Notes under the pieces: generated by a model | Told to the model about the DNA's origin: nothing | The model's database searches: none | The model's input: the letters and a program-made list of their open reading frames with translations, nothing else | In this document: positions 37,548 through 46,732 of the stretch, piece after piece | How the letters are laid out: every line of letters starts with the position of its first letter | Position numbering within the stretch: position 1 is the first letter of the stretch | NCBI RefSeq assembly: GCF_014698335.1 | Contig: NZ_JACJSV010000023.1 | Coordinates: 1-57,158 of the forward strand | Direction: 5' to 3' | Source: Microcystis viridis FACHB-1342 | GTDB taxonomy: Bacteria > Cyanobacteriota > Cyanobacteriia > Cyanobacteriales > Microcystaceae | DNA length: 57,158 bases | Program-made: the position numbers and the translations under genes

Positions 37548-38861
37548 ATGACTTTAACCATCGAACTTCCGAAAACCCAAACGCCGCAACGTTTACCCTT
37601 AAATCCTAACTATCCCCCCTTTCGCCAGTGGAAAGCAGGGGTAATCGCCGAAAAACTAGAAGAACAGCCAGTCTGTCTCTATGTTCATATCCCCTTTTGT
37701 ACTCAACGCTGTGCTTTTTGTTATTACAAAACCGTTGACCTAAAAGAGAGCCAAGTACAGGCCTATGTAGATACGCTTTGCCAAGAAATTAAACTCGTTT
37801 CCGAAAGATTCAATTTGAAAAACCGACGGATTCAGGCGGTTTATTTTGGCGGAGGAACTCCCACTACCTTAACCGGAAACCAGTTAGTCCAAGTTGTCGA
37901 GAATTTACGCGAAAATTTCTCCTACTTTGAAGAAAAGAAACAGTTTTCCGTAGAAGCAGAACCCTTGAGTGTTTCCCCATCAAAAATGAGGGTACTCAAA
38001 GAATTAGGGGTAAATCGCCTAAGTTTAGGTGTTCAATCTTTTAATGATCAAATCATCAAACTGAGTGGCAGAGGTCATGACGAAAAACAAGCTTATCGAG
38101 CGATCGATGTAGCTCAAAAAGCTGGCGAGGGGCAATGGTCAATTAATATTGACCTATTGAGTGGACTAGCCGGAGAAACTGTAGAAACTTGGCAAGAAAG
38201 CTTAGAATGCGCTCTGAAAACCGGAGTAGAAAGCATCACCGTTTATAAAATGGAAGCTTTTGCCAATACCCAAGTATTTGATCAAGGGGTTCGCCAAGAA
38301 ATTATAGAATTGCCATCAGCAGAGCTAGAAATGCAGTTTATGCAGTTGGCCATGGAGCGCTTTGCCCAAGCAAATTATAATCCTTGGAGTCATTTTACCT
38401 ATGTTAAAAATGACAGCGATTTGGCCACAAGTATCAAACAATATCGCAGTGAATACATTTTTAATATTTGGCACGGAATGGAGTTTTATGGTCTGGGAGT
38501 CTCTGCTTTTGGCTGTTTAGGGGATTCTCTGTTACAAAATACTAGCGATATGGAAAAATATGCGACCCTTCTGGCCCAAGGAGAACTACCCTTATCTCGC
38601 GGTTATAAGCTGACTAGCTTGGACCAGATGGTGCGGGAAGTTTTACTAGGAATCAAGACATTACGTTTTGATTTAATTGCATTTCAGCAAAGACATGGGT
38701 TTAAATTACAATCCCTTTGCGCGGAAACTTTGTCCACACTTGAAAGAGATGGTTTTGTCACCGTATCTACCCAAGAAATTGAATTAACCGCTAAGGGGAT
38801 TCTTTATGGGGACTATGTGGGCGAAACTTTAGCAGCATCTCTCAAAAAACTCAAAAGTTAG
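37548..38861 (+). CDS. HemW/HemN-like radical SAM enzyme, possibly an aryl C-methyltransferase
   Basis: A 437-residue radical SAM protein. The 4Fe-4S motif is CX3CX2C at Cys51, Cys55 and Cys58 (HIPFCTQRCAFCYYK); the SAM loop is VYFGGGTPTTL. The C-terminal part resembles the HemN_C winged domain (VREVLLGIKTLRFDL). HemN-like proteins in biosynthetic clusters include class C radical SAM methyltransferases and cyclopropanases, besides true HemW and coproporphyrinogen dehydrogenases. Directly after the ACP gene, it may methylate the ACP-bound aromatic ring at C3 (inference). True heme function is unlikely from the context. Confidence 0.88.
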   Translation: MTLTIELPKTQTPQRLPLNPNYPPFRQWKAGVIAEKLEEQPVCLYVHIPFCTQRCAFCYYKTVDLKESQVQAYVDTLCQEIKLVSERFNLKNRRIQAVYFGGGTPTTLTGNQLVQVVENLRENFSYFEEKKQFSVEAEPLSVSPSKMRVLKELGVNRLSLGVQSFNDQIIKLSGRGHDEKQAYRAIDVAQKAGEGQWSINIDLLSGLAGETVETWQESLECALKTGVESITVYKMEAFANTQVFDQGVRQEIIELPSAELEMQFMQLAMERFAQANYNPWSHFTYVKNDSDLATSIKQYRSEYIFNIWHGMEFYGLGVSAFGCLGDSLLQNTSDMEKYATLLAQGELPLSRGYKLTSLDQMVREVLLGIKTLRFDLIAFQQRHGFKLQSLCAETLSTLERDGFVTVSTQEIELTAKGILYGDYVGETLAASLKKLKS

Positions 38862-38965
38862 TAAGTAGGTGGGTGTTAAAAATTGTCAGTTTCCCCCCTG
38901 AGTAAGGGGGGTCAGAACTCCTTACTCAGTTAAAATCTAGAAACTGGATAATCGCTAACTAATAA
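38862..38965 (+). repeat. Family 3 dispersed repeat
   Basis: Begins AAGTAGGTGGGTGTTAAAAA, then TTGTCAG and a short C/G hairpin (CCCCCCTGAGTAAGGGGGG), and ends near CTAACTAATAATTG. It separates the radical SAM gene from the sulfotransferase gene within the middle arm. Confidence 0.75.
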
Positions 38966-38995
38966 TTGTTCATTGTTGAAAATGACCCAGATGAG

Positions 38996-40318
38996 ATGTG
39001 CAGAACAAACAGTTTAGCTCAGGTCCCACTTAACGATTTACCCGTGCTTACTGCTACGGAAATTGAGGAGCAAGTAGCCGCTATTTATGGTCTTCTCGAA
39101 AATTGCTCGCTTCCCCAGGGACAACTAGAGCAACTGACCGAAAAACTGGCAGAATTTCAAAGCCAATGGCAAGCGGTTTTTGCCAAATTTGGACAGAACT
39201 ATCGAGGAGAATTAGCCTATCGAGATTTAATCGGGGAATTTAGCCGAAAAATTGCACCATTATTACAAAAATGGCTATCTTCATCGGTGGCAATCCAAGA
39301 AATAATTAATCCTATTACTTCCATGCTTTCAACCCTATCGCCTTCCCCACCCCTGAGGGGAAAAGATGGCGAGATGCTTTCTCTGATGCAGAGAAAGCGT
39401 TTGTTAATTGTCAAAAAAAAGCACCAATCTCAGCTAGAAGTAGAAGATAAAAACCTCTCAATCCCAGAGTTTGAAAAGCCGATTTTTATTGTTTCTGCAC
39501 CCAGAGCAGGAAGTAGTTTATTGTTTGAAACCCTGGCTAAATTCCCCGATTTATGGACGATTGGAGATGAAAGTCACGAAATTATCGAAGGAATACCCGC
39601 TTTACATCCAGCTGCACGCAATTTTAGCTCTAACCGCTTGGATGAAGGCGATGCTACCCCAGAAATTAGCGCAACTCTAAGAAAAGGTTTTACCCAACAA
39701 TTACAAAATCGGGAGGAGGTAAAATATTTAAACATTGCTGAAAATGAGCGTCCTAACAAAATTCGTTTTTTAGAAAAAACGCCCAAAAACGCCCTAAGAG
39801 TTCCTTTCCTAATGGCTTTATTTCCCGATGCTCTCTTTATCTATCTTTATCGAGATGCTAGGGAAAATATTAGTAGTTTATTAGAAGGATGGCGATCGCA
39901 ACGTTTTATTAGCTATCAACCCTTACCCGGTTGGGAGCATAGTCAGTGGAGTTTTCTGCTCGTACCCGGTTGGTCATCTCTCCAGGAATCTTCTCTGGTA
40001 GAAATTGCCGCCTATCAGTGGAAAATGGCTAATTCCTACCTAATAGAAGACCTTCAGTCCCTCAACCCTTCCTGTTGGTGTTCGGTCAATTATCGCGATT
40101 TAATTGAACATCCCGGGCAAACCATTAATCATATTGCCCAATTTGCCCAACTGCATCAAGACAAACAAATCGAGCAAATTCTCTCTCAACCCTTACCCAT
40201 CGCTCAAAGAACCCTATCTGCTCCTAGACAAGAAAAATGGCGCAAACATGAACGGGAATTGGCCACAGTGTTACCAGACTTAGAAAACATAATTGATTTT
40301 TTGCAGTATCTTAAGTAG
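38996..40318 (+). CDS. Sulfotransferase with N-terminal extension (440 residues)
   Basis: Residues 1-150 from ATG 38996 are helical and unassigned; a TTG at 38966 could also start it. The sulfotransferase domain begins at KPIFIVSAPRAGSSLLFETL, the 5'-phosphosulfate loop binding PAPS. The 3'-phosphate loop is ALFIYLYRDARENISSLLEGW. It would transfer sulfate from PAPS to a hydroxyl of the product. It lies between two repeats in the middle arm, before the NRPS gene. Two other sulfotransferases (48529..49416, 51297..52010) belong to distinct branches, so the three are not recent duplicates and probably act at different positions. Confidence 0.87.
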   Translation: MCRTNSLAQVPLNDLPVLTATEIEEQVAAIYGLLENCSLPQGQLEQLTEKLAEFQSQWQAVFAKFGQNYRGELAYRDLIGEFSRKIAPLLQKWLSSSVAIQEIINPITSMLSTLSPSPPLRGKDGEMLSLMQRKRLLIVKKKHQSQLEVEDKNLSIPEFEKPIFIVSAPRAGSSLLFETLAKFPDLWTIGDESHEIIEGIPALHPAARNFSSNRLDEGDATPEISATLRKGFTQQLQNREEVKYLNIAENERPNKIRFLEKTPKNALRVPFLMALFPDALFIYLYRDARENISSLLEGWRSQRFISYQPLPGWEHSQWSFLLVPGWSSLQESSLVEIAAYQWKMANSYLIEDLQSLNPSCWCSVNYRDLIEHPGQTINHIAQFAQLHQDKQIEQILSQPLPIAQRTLSAPRQEKWRKHERELATVLPDLENIIDFLQYLK

Positions 40319-40457
40319 GTAGGTATTGAAAACTTTCAGATGCCCCCCTTATTAAGGGGGGACTAAGGGAGGATCGGCACCCCCCTTATTAAGGGGGGAC
40401 TAAGGGGGGATCGAACCTAAAATCCATTTTTAATTTAATTATAACCAGCTACTTAAA
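40316..40457 (+). repeat. Family 3 dispersed repeat, longest copy
   Basis: Starts TAAGTAGGTAGGTATTGAAAA, overlapping the sulfotransferase stop, and ends TTAATTATAACCAGCTACTTAA. Inside are two direct units of CCCCCTTATTAAGGGGGGACTAAGG, each able to form a hairpin. The NRPS gene starts two bases after it, so the repeat contributes the bases just before that start codon. Confidence 0.85.
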
Positions 40458-40459
40458 TC

Positions 40460-43400
40460 ATGATTGAAGTACAATTACAGCCAATTGAGGAGAATTTTAG
40501 GGGAGAAAATTATTCTTATTCCACCACAATTCATCAATTATTTGAAACCCAGGTGGAGAAGACCCCTAATCAGATTGCGGTAAGTTTTGAAGATTGCTGC
40601 TTAACCTATAAGCAGTTAAATGACCGCGCCAACCAAATCGCCCATTATTTAATTGAATTAGGAGTAAAACCAGAACAATTAATAGGAATCTGTGTTGAGC
40701 GTTCCCTAGAAATGATCATCGGGGTTTTAGGTGTTCTCAAAGCGGGAGGGGGTTATGTACCCCTGGATCCTGCTTACCCCCAAGAACGGCTAAAATTCAT
40801 CCTAGAAGATGCCGGTATATCTATCTTATTGACACAGGAAAAACCCCTTATAAATTTACCCCTTGACCAGATAAAAGTAATTTTTCTCAATAAAGATCAG
40901 TCCCTAGTTCAACAAAGTCAAGAAAACCCTAAAACTACTGTAAACTCGGACAACTTAACCTATATTCTCTATACTTCTGGCTCCACCGGGCTACCTAAGG
41001 GGGTTTTAATTACTCATAAAGGAGTAGTTAATTTAGTTCAAACAGAAATTAAACTATTTAATTTAGATACCTCAAGTCGTGTTCTGCAATTTGCTTCCTT
41101 AAATTTTGATGCTTCCGTTTCGGAAATCTTCACCGCTATTTCTTCGGGAGCGCAACTTTGTCTAGGAAATTCTAACTCCTTACTTCCGGGGGATAACTTG
41201 CTTAATTTTCTGCAAAAAAAAGCTATTACCCATGCACAAATTCCCCCATCAGTATTAGCCGTCCTCCCTCAAGCACCCTTAAAACACCTACAGGTATTAA
41301 TTGTCGGCGGAGAAGCTTGTCCCCCTGCCTTGATGGCCCAGTGGTCAGTGGGAAGACGCTTTTTTAATGCCTATGGACCCACCGAGGCCACCGTTGATGC
41401 CACCATAGCAGAATGTAGCCCTGATAGTCCCTTAACCATCGGTCGTCCTCTTGCCAATACGCAAGCTTATATCCTCGACCAGTCTCTCAAAAAAGTGGCT
41501 GTGGGGGTTGCGGGAGAATTACATATTGGGGGAGTAGGTTTAGCTAGGGGATATCTCAATCGTCCCGAATTAACTGCGGCAAAATTTATTCCCCATCCTT
41601 TTGATGATAATCCATCGGCGAAGTTATACAAAACCGGCGATTTAGCCCGTTATCTTCCCGATGGTAATATTGAATGGTTAGGGCGTATAGACTTTCAAGT
41701 TAAAATTCGTGGTTTAAGAATTGAATTAGGGGAAATTGAAGGCATCTTAAACGAAAATACCGCCATTCACCAAGCGGTAGTCATTGTCCGTCAAGAGCAG
41801 TTAAATGATCCTCAATTAATCGCTTATGCTGTTATTAACCCCACCGTTAAAGTCGAGCAAGTCCTCGCTCAATGGCGCGACTATCTCAAAGAAAAGTTAC
41901 CCCATTATATGATTCCCCGGGCATTAGTAATTTTAGAAAAGATGCCTTTGACCCCCAATGATAAAGTTGACCGTGTAGCTTTAGCTAAATTGCCTCTAAA
42001 TTATGACACTTCTCGTCTGGTTACACCGCCACGAAACCCAGAGGAAGAACTATTAACCGCAATTTGGGCGGAGGTTTTGGAATTAGAAAAAGTAGGAATT
42101 GATGAGAACTTTTTTGAATTGGGGGGACATTCCCTCAAAGTTATTGCCCTCTGTAAGAGGCTAGAGTCTTATTTTGAAAAAAAGTTTGCTGTAGAAACTA
42201 TTCTTGATGCCGCAACGGTGGCTGAATTTGCCGAATATTTACGGAAAAATCATCCAGAACTAATCGAAAAAATTGACAAGATAAAATTTAATGAGGTAAT
42301 CAATCCCTTAATCATAGACGAGGATTTTATTGCCGATTCTTCCCTGGAGATTGATTCCTTATCTGGCTGTCCTTATTTTCCCTTATCTTTGACTCAACAG
42401 AAAAGATGGTCCTATGAAAAATCCAACACAGTCATCCATTTTTCAGGTAATTTTAGACGACACTACCTTAAAGGAGACCTCAATTTAGCAGTTTTAACAG
42501 CCAGCTTGAATGAGATTATCTATCGCCATCAAATATTGCGTGTCACCTTTCGAGAAGTCAACGGTTCCCCCGTTCAGTTAATTAACCCCTACACCGAAAA
42601 AAACCTACCCATAATTGATTTACAACCCTGGCCAGAGAACCAGAAAAGTGAGGAATTAGCAAGATTATTACAAGAGATTATTAATCAACCCTTCGACTTG
42701 ATTAATGGCCCCTTAATCAGACTGATATTAATTCGTTTGGATGAGAAGGAGCACATTCTCCTCACTCACATCCACGATATTATTATAGACAATTCATCAT
42801 TGACGCTCTTTTTTAAAGAATTGGAGCTACTTTATCAGGCTTTTGTCTTAGGTGATTCCTCCCCTTTACCTCCCTTACCTATCCAGTATGTTGATTATGT
42901 TCAATGGCAACTAAAATCCTTTAGTTCTCAACTAATTGAGCCGAAAATTAACCACTATAAACGTATTTTAGAAGCGGGAGAGTCACCAACCTTAAAAATT
43001 CCCCCACACCTGATTTCGCCGTCTAAATCTAGTGATAAATTATCCGATTCATCGGTTTCAAGTCTAGGGACTAATTTTGATTTTGAAATTCCTAGGGATT
43101 TCACAGAGAAATTAAACATTCTCTGTCAAGAGCAAAGAATCACTTTATTTATGACTGCACTAACAGCCTTTGCTGTTTTACTCTATAGCTATAGTGGCTG
43201 TGAAGATATTATCATCCGCGCTCCCCGTGACGCTCGTAATCATCCACACCTGAAGCCTCTAATCGGTTTAATTAGTAATATAATGTTGCTCCGAGTTAAT
43301 TTAAGTGGTAATCCTACTGTTAAAGAGTTACTAACGCAAGTGAGAAGGGTAGTATTAGAAGCTTTAGAGTATCAAGATGTTCCCTTTGAGCATTTAGCCA

Positions 43401-43738
43401 AAGTCATCAAACCAGAATATCGCCTTGATAATTCTAGTTTTAAAGCAGTTATTACGGTTTTGTCAGAGTCCCCCGAAGAAGAATTGAAACTACCTGGGTT
43501 AGAGGTGACATCTTGGGAAATGGAAGAGTTTGAAGTTAGGCCCGACTTAGAGTTAATACTCTGGGAAAATAAAACTTCCCCAAAACCCTCTCTTAAGGGT
43601 TGGTGGCAATATAAAAAAGATTATTTTGAGCTTGATTCAATGACTCAAATTAACCGAGATTTCATGCAGATATGGTCGGAAATTGTTACGAATCCTCATC
43701 AGCCAGTTACTATCTTCCAAAATCTTAAAAATGTATAG
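40460..43738 (+). CDS. NRPS module A-PCP-C
   Basis: A 1092-residue single-module synthetase with no N-methyltransferase. The A domain (about 20-520) has LTYILYTSGSTGLPKGVLIT, NAYGPTEATVDATIAE, YKTGDLARYLPDG, KIRGLRIELGEIEGI and the A10 lysine in PLTPNDKVDRVAL. The PCP is DENFFELGGHSLKVIALC near residue 555. The rest is a condensation-like domain. Pocket residues ending G-A-V-D suggest a basic amino acid, perhaps arginine (inference). The HHxxxDG motif reads HDIIIDN, so the catalytic second histidine is Asp. There is no thioesterase or reductase domain. It is the last gene of the middle arm, convergent with the right arm. Confidence 0.93.
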   Translation: MIEVQLQPIEENFRGENYSYSTTIHQLFETQVEKTPNQIAVSFEDCCLTYKQLNDRANQIAHYLIELGVKPEQLIGICVERSLEMIIGVLGVLKAGGGYVPLDPAYPQERLKFILEDAGISILLTQEKPLINLPLDQIKVIFLNKDQSLVQQSQENPKTTVNSDNLTYILYTSGSTGLPKGVLITHKGVVNLVQTEIKLFNLDTSSRVLQFASLNFDASVSEIFTAISSGAQLCLGNSNSLLPGDNLLNFLQKKAITHAQIPPSVLAVLPQAPLKHLQVLIVGGEACPPALMAQWSVGRRFFNAYGPTEATVDATIAECSPDSPLTIGRPLANTQAYILDQSLKKVAVGVAGELHIGGVGLARGYLNRPELTAAKFIPHPFDDNPSAKLYKTGDLARYLPDGNIEWLGRIDFQVKIRGLRIELGEIEGILNENTAIHQAVVIVRQEQLNDPQLIAYAVINPTVKVEQVLAQWRDYLKEKLPHYMIPRALVILEKMPLTPNDKVDRVALAKLPLNYDTSRLVTPPRNPEEELLTAIWAEVLELEKVGIDENFFELGGHSLKVIALCKRLESYFEKKFAVETILDAATVAEFAEYLRKNHPELIEKIDKIKFNEVINPLIIDEDFIADSSLEIDSLSGCPYFPLSLTQQKRWSYEKSNTVIHFSGNFRRHYLKGDLNLAVLTASLNEIIYRHQILRVTFREVNGSPVQLINPYTEKNLPIIDLQPWPENQKSEELARLLQEIINQPFDLINGPLIRLILIRLDEKEHILLTHIHDIIIDNSSLTLFFKELELLYQAFVLGDSSPLPPLPIQYVDYVQWQLKSFSSQLIEPKINHYKRILEAGESPTLKIPPHLISPSKSSDKLSDSSVSSLGTNFDFEIPRDFTEKLNILCQEQRITLFMTALTAFAVLLYSYSGCEDIIIRAPRDARNHPHLKPLIGLISNIMLLRVNLSGNPTVKELLTQVRRVVLEALEYQDVPFEHLAKVIKPEYRLDNSSFKAVITVLSESPEEELKLPGLEVTSWEMEEFEVRPDLELILWENKTSPKPSLKGWWQYKKDYFELDSMTQINRDFMQIWSEIVTNPHQPVTIFQNLKNV

Positions 43739-43757
43739 CAAGAATTGAAGATTTTTC

Positions 43758-44972
43758 CTATAAATTATGGTCTAGAATAGGGGGAAAATAGCCAACTTTC
43801 TGAAAGTAAGAAAAATATAAACTGAGCAATTTTTCATCAATAACGGGACAGGAGATAGATAGCTCTGTTAATTCTATCAATGTTCGAGTTGCGTCAAATT
43901 CTAGCTTATCAGGGGAAAATAGTTTTGACAGTTTCAAAAGCAGTAATAAAGATGAATATAGTGTATTCTTGGGAGACTGGGACAATTGATATTTTAATTC
44001 GGCATAAAAATTATCATAATCAACTTTTTCTAAGGAATAGCCTAAAAGTTGAAGAGAATTAAAGAAAGTTTCCCAGGAAATTAGCTGAGAATTAATTAAA
44101 TGAAATACTTTGCCAGCATGGTTTTTTTGCTGGGATAAACCGACAATTGCCCCACTGACATAATCAACGGGAACGATATCTATTTGTGTGTTTAAATCGG
44201 GGAATTTTTTTAATTGAATACAACCCTTTAGCAAAATACACAGGAAATCTTGGAAATTACCGTTAATCCCCGTTTTACTATTCCCGATGATTCTTGAAGG
44301 ACGATAAATACAAGCAGGTAATCCTCTTTTTTGTGCGACCATCATTAATTGTTCTGCCACCCATTTACTTTGGCGATAACCTCCTTGCAGATTAACAAAA
44401 TTAGGGCTATCCATTTCAGTGATTCTGCCAATTTCCTCCTGATTATCACCGAGAAAAACCCCAAGAGTCGAGACAAAATGAACGGGTTTAGTTTGCTCCC
44501 TACTAGCTAACCTTAGCACTTCCTGCGTCCCCAAGACATTTACCGGTTTTAAGGTGGAGTAGGGACGAGCAGAGTTAACCCAAGCTCCATTGTGATAAAT
44601 AATATCAATTATTACTGCTAATTCATTAAATGCTAGTTGAGAAAGACCGAATAAATGTTTCCCTAAATCTCCAACAATAGGAATAATACGAGAATTAAAA
44701 CCATCTTGCCAAAGAGAATAAAACTCTAAGTTTTTTTGAAGACGATTTTTACCCTCTTCTATATTAGAACAGCGAACTAAACAATAAATATCTGCGCTGG
44801 TTTTCTGGAGAAGTTCTTCGAGTAAATAAGCACCAAGAAAACCAGTTGCTCCTGTCAATAAGATAGCTTTTGGCTCTAGTACATTCTTGGAAAGCGATTG
44901 CTCAAATTGAATCGAGGAATCCAAATTTACTTCCGCTTTCAGGTCTAACTGTTGAGTCACAGGTTTAGTCAT
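43758..44972 (-). CDS. Stand-alone thioester reductase-like protein, copy 2
   Basis: A 404-residue paralog of 21060..22262. The nucleotide loop is AILLTGATGFLGAYLLEELL and the catalytic Tyr-Lys pair is in GYRQSKWVAEQLM, followed by CIYRPSRIIGNSKTG. The whole protein aligns with copy 1, with strong identity in the first 270 residues. It would reduce a carrier-bound acyl thioester to aldehyde or alcohol using NAD(P)H. It is the last gene of the right arm, eight bases after paralog D. Its stop is only 20 bases from the NRPS stop on the other strand. One copy may free the aryl aldehyde and the other may release the peptide. Confidence 0.87.
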   Translation of the reverse strand: MTKPVTQQLDLKAEVNLDSSIQFEQSLSKNVLEPKAILLTGATGFLGAYLLEELLQKTSADIYCLVRCSNIEEGKNRLQKNLEFYSLWQDGFNSRIIPIVGDLGKHLFGLSQLAFNELAVIIDIIYHNGAWVNSARPYSTLKPVNVLGTQEVLRLASREQTKPVHFVSTLGVFLGDNQEEIGRITEMDSPNFVNLQGGYRQSKWVAEQLMMVAQKRGLPACIYRPSRIIGNSKTGINGNFQDFLCILLKGCIQLKKFPDLNTQIDIVPVDYVSGAIVGLSQQKNHAGKVFHLINSQLISWETFFNSLQLLGYSLEKVDYDNFYAELKYQLSQSPKNTLYSSLLLLLKLSKLFSPDKLEFDATRTLIELTELSISCPVIDEKLLSLYFSYFQKVGYFPPILDHNL

Positions 44973-44979
44973 GTGTTTT

Positions 44980-45789
44980 TTAAATCCCTTCTAGAGCAAC
45001 CTGATGAATAAGTTCGGCATCGGAGAGATAGGGAAATCTTTGCCAAAAACGAGACCATGTTACTAAATATATCTCTTGTTCTTCTTGAGGAAATCGCTTA
45101 AGTTTCTCCTCAAATAGATTTTTATAACGGTCTATTTCTGCTTTTAAATAATGATGCGCTTCCTCTCCATACAATTTCTGAAACATCCAGTAGGTATTGT
45201 AATTACCAGCTGCCATATCCTTTTTGTAGGAAATAAGATCATCATTAAATTCTATTAAAACTTCCCTAGGTTCCATCAGGTCAAAAATTTCACTTCTGTA
45301 GGGTTTATCTGAAATCTGAACTAAAGCAGAATGTACAACCCTAAAATCACAAGACCGTAATTCAGAAGCGCGAATCACGTCTTCATGAGTTACTTTTTCA
45401 GAAGTGACTAGCTTATTTTCTAGTTTAACAAATTCTGTCACCTTTTCTAGCTTATTGACGATTGTATTATGTTCTAAGTTGTGTTCTTTTAAAAAAGACT
45501 GAATGATTCTCTTTCTAGAATCCCAGGGAGAAGTTTGAGTTAATAGTGAACCATCTTTTTGATTACTCTCTACTTCCATATCGGCTTCATAGATCACAGC
45601 TTCAATAAATAGGAGTAATGGATAATAAACAAAAAATTCATCATCACAAATATTATAAATTGGACAATATATTTTGGAAAAAGGCTTTAAAAATGCAGTA
45701 GCTTTATAGATACTATAATAGGAAATATAAGGCATTTGACTAACGGTTTTTTTTCTTTCAATCATCCCAGGGGACATTGGCGGGTTCAT
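44980..45789 (-). CDS. Terpene-synthase-like paralog D (subtype 2)
   Basis: A 269-residue all-helical protein, last of four tandem paralogs, with a good ribosome binding site (AAGGAG). A first acidic motif is in EAVIYEADMEVESN. The second, FNDDLISYKKDMAAGNYNTY, matches the pattern NDxxSxxxE...G...N of class I terpene synthases. RASELRS lies between. It then runs MFQKLYGEEAHHYLKAEIDR, identical in all four. It is closest to paralog B (YLSxAEL at the end). It may be a prenyltransferase or cyclase using prenyl diphosphates, perhaps acting on arginine guanidines; this is inference from motif and context. Confidence 0.7.
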   Translation of the reverse strand: MNPPMSPGMIERKKTVSQMPYISYYSIYKATAFLKPFSKIYCPIYNICDDEFFVYYPLLLFIEAVIYEADMEVESNQKDGSLLTQTSPWDSRKRIIQSFLKEHNLEHNTIVNKLEKVTEFVKLENKLVTSEKVTHEDVIRASELRSCDFRVVHSALVQISDKPYRSEIFDLMEPREVLIEFNDDLISYKKDMAAGNYNTYWMFQKLYGEEAHHYLKAEIDRYKNLFEEKLKRFPQEEQEIYLVTWSRFWQRFPYLSDAELIHQVALEGI

Positions 45790-45851
45790 TTTAGTTTCTC
45801 CTTTTTGAATTTTTAAACAAATAAGTTAGTTTGTACAGTCAAATAACAGGT

Positions 45852-46655
45852 TTAAACCCCTTCTAAAACAGCTTGACGAAGAAGTTCACCACTAGAGAAA
45901 TAGGTAAATACATCTTGCCATAAACGAGACCATTTTGCTGAATAAACTTCTTGTTCTTGTTCAGATAATCCTTTCAGGGTTGCCTCAAATAGATTACTGT
46001 AACGGTCTATTTCTGCTTTTAAATAATGGTGTGCTTCCTCTCCATACAATTTCTGAAACATCCAGTAGGTGTTATAGTTACCAGCTGCTCTATCCTCTTG
46101 ATAGGAACGAAAATCATCATGAAATTCTAGCAAAATGTTGATCGGTGACATAAGCTCAAAAACTTCAGTTTTGTAAGGTTTACCTAGTATTGAAATTAAA
46201 GTAAAGTAAAGCATATTAATATCGGAAGACTGCAATTCAGAAGCACGAATCACCTCTTGATGAGTTATTGTTTCAGAAGTCACTAACTGACTGCCAAGGT
46301 GAAAAAATTCTCCTAAGTTCTCCATAGCATTTAGGATAGTAGGATGTTCTAAGTTAAATTCCTTTAAAAAAGATTGAATAATTTTCTTTCTAGCATCCCA
46401 TGATAAGTTATTCTGTTGATTGCTTCCTAGATCAATATTGACTTCGTGGATTAAAGATTCAATCAATGCTAAAACTGGATAACATAAAAGAAACTCATCA
46501 AGAGAAACGTCATCAATCATATTATATTGCTTAAAAATAGATTTAAACATAAAAGCAGTTTTGTATAGACTATGATAAGAGATGTAACGGGTTTGACTGC
46601 TTGGTTGTTTGCTTTTAAGACTCTCATACAAAATCTCTAAGTCCTGTATATTCAT
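45852..46655 (-). CDS. Terpene-synthase-like paralog C (subtype 1)
   Basis: About 267 residues from ATG 46655, chosen because AGGAG precedes it; an upstream TTG at 46685 is less likely. The second motif is FHDDFRSYQEDRAAGNYNTY and the first is ESLIHEVNIDLGSN, weaker in acidic residues than in its sisters (Asn and Gly replace two). RASELQSSD lies between. The C-terminus (EVYSAKWSRLW and LLRQAVLEGV) nearly matches paralog A. The upstream neighbour is paralog B; the 60-base gap to paralog D resembles the A-B gap. If the first motif binds magnesium, this copy may be weakened or have a different role. Confidence 0.68.
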   Translation of the reverse strand: MNIQDLEILYESLKSKQPSSQTRYISYHSLYKTAFMFKSIFKQYNMIDDVSLDEFLLCYPVLALIESLIHEVNIDLGSNQQNNLSWDARKKIIQSFLKEFNLEHPTILNAMENLGEFFHLGSQLVTSETITHQEVIRASELQSSDINMLYFTLISILGKPYKTEVFELMSPINILLEFHDDFRSYQEDRAAGNYNTYWMFQKLYGEEAHHYLKAEIDRYSNLFEATLKGLSEQEQEVYSAKWSRLWQDVFTYFSSGELLRQAVLEGV

Positions 46656-46732
46656 TTTTGATGCTCCTAATTTTGAATTTTCCAATGAATAGTGATGCAG
46701 ATTTTAATAATAGCAGGCTATGGGATGGCTAA

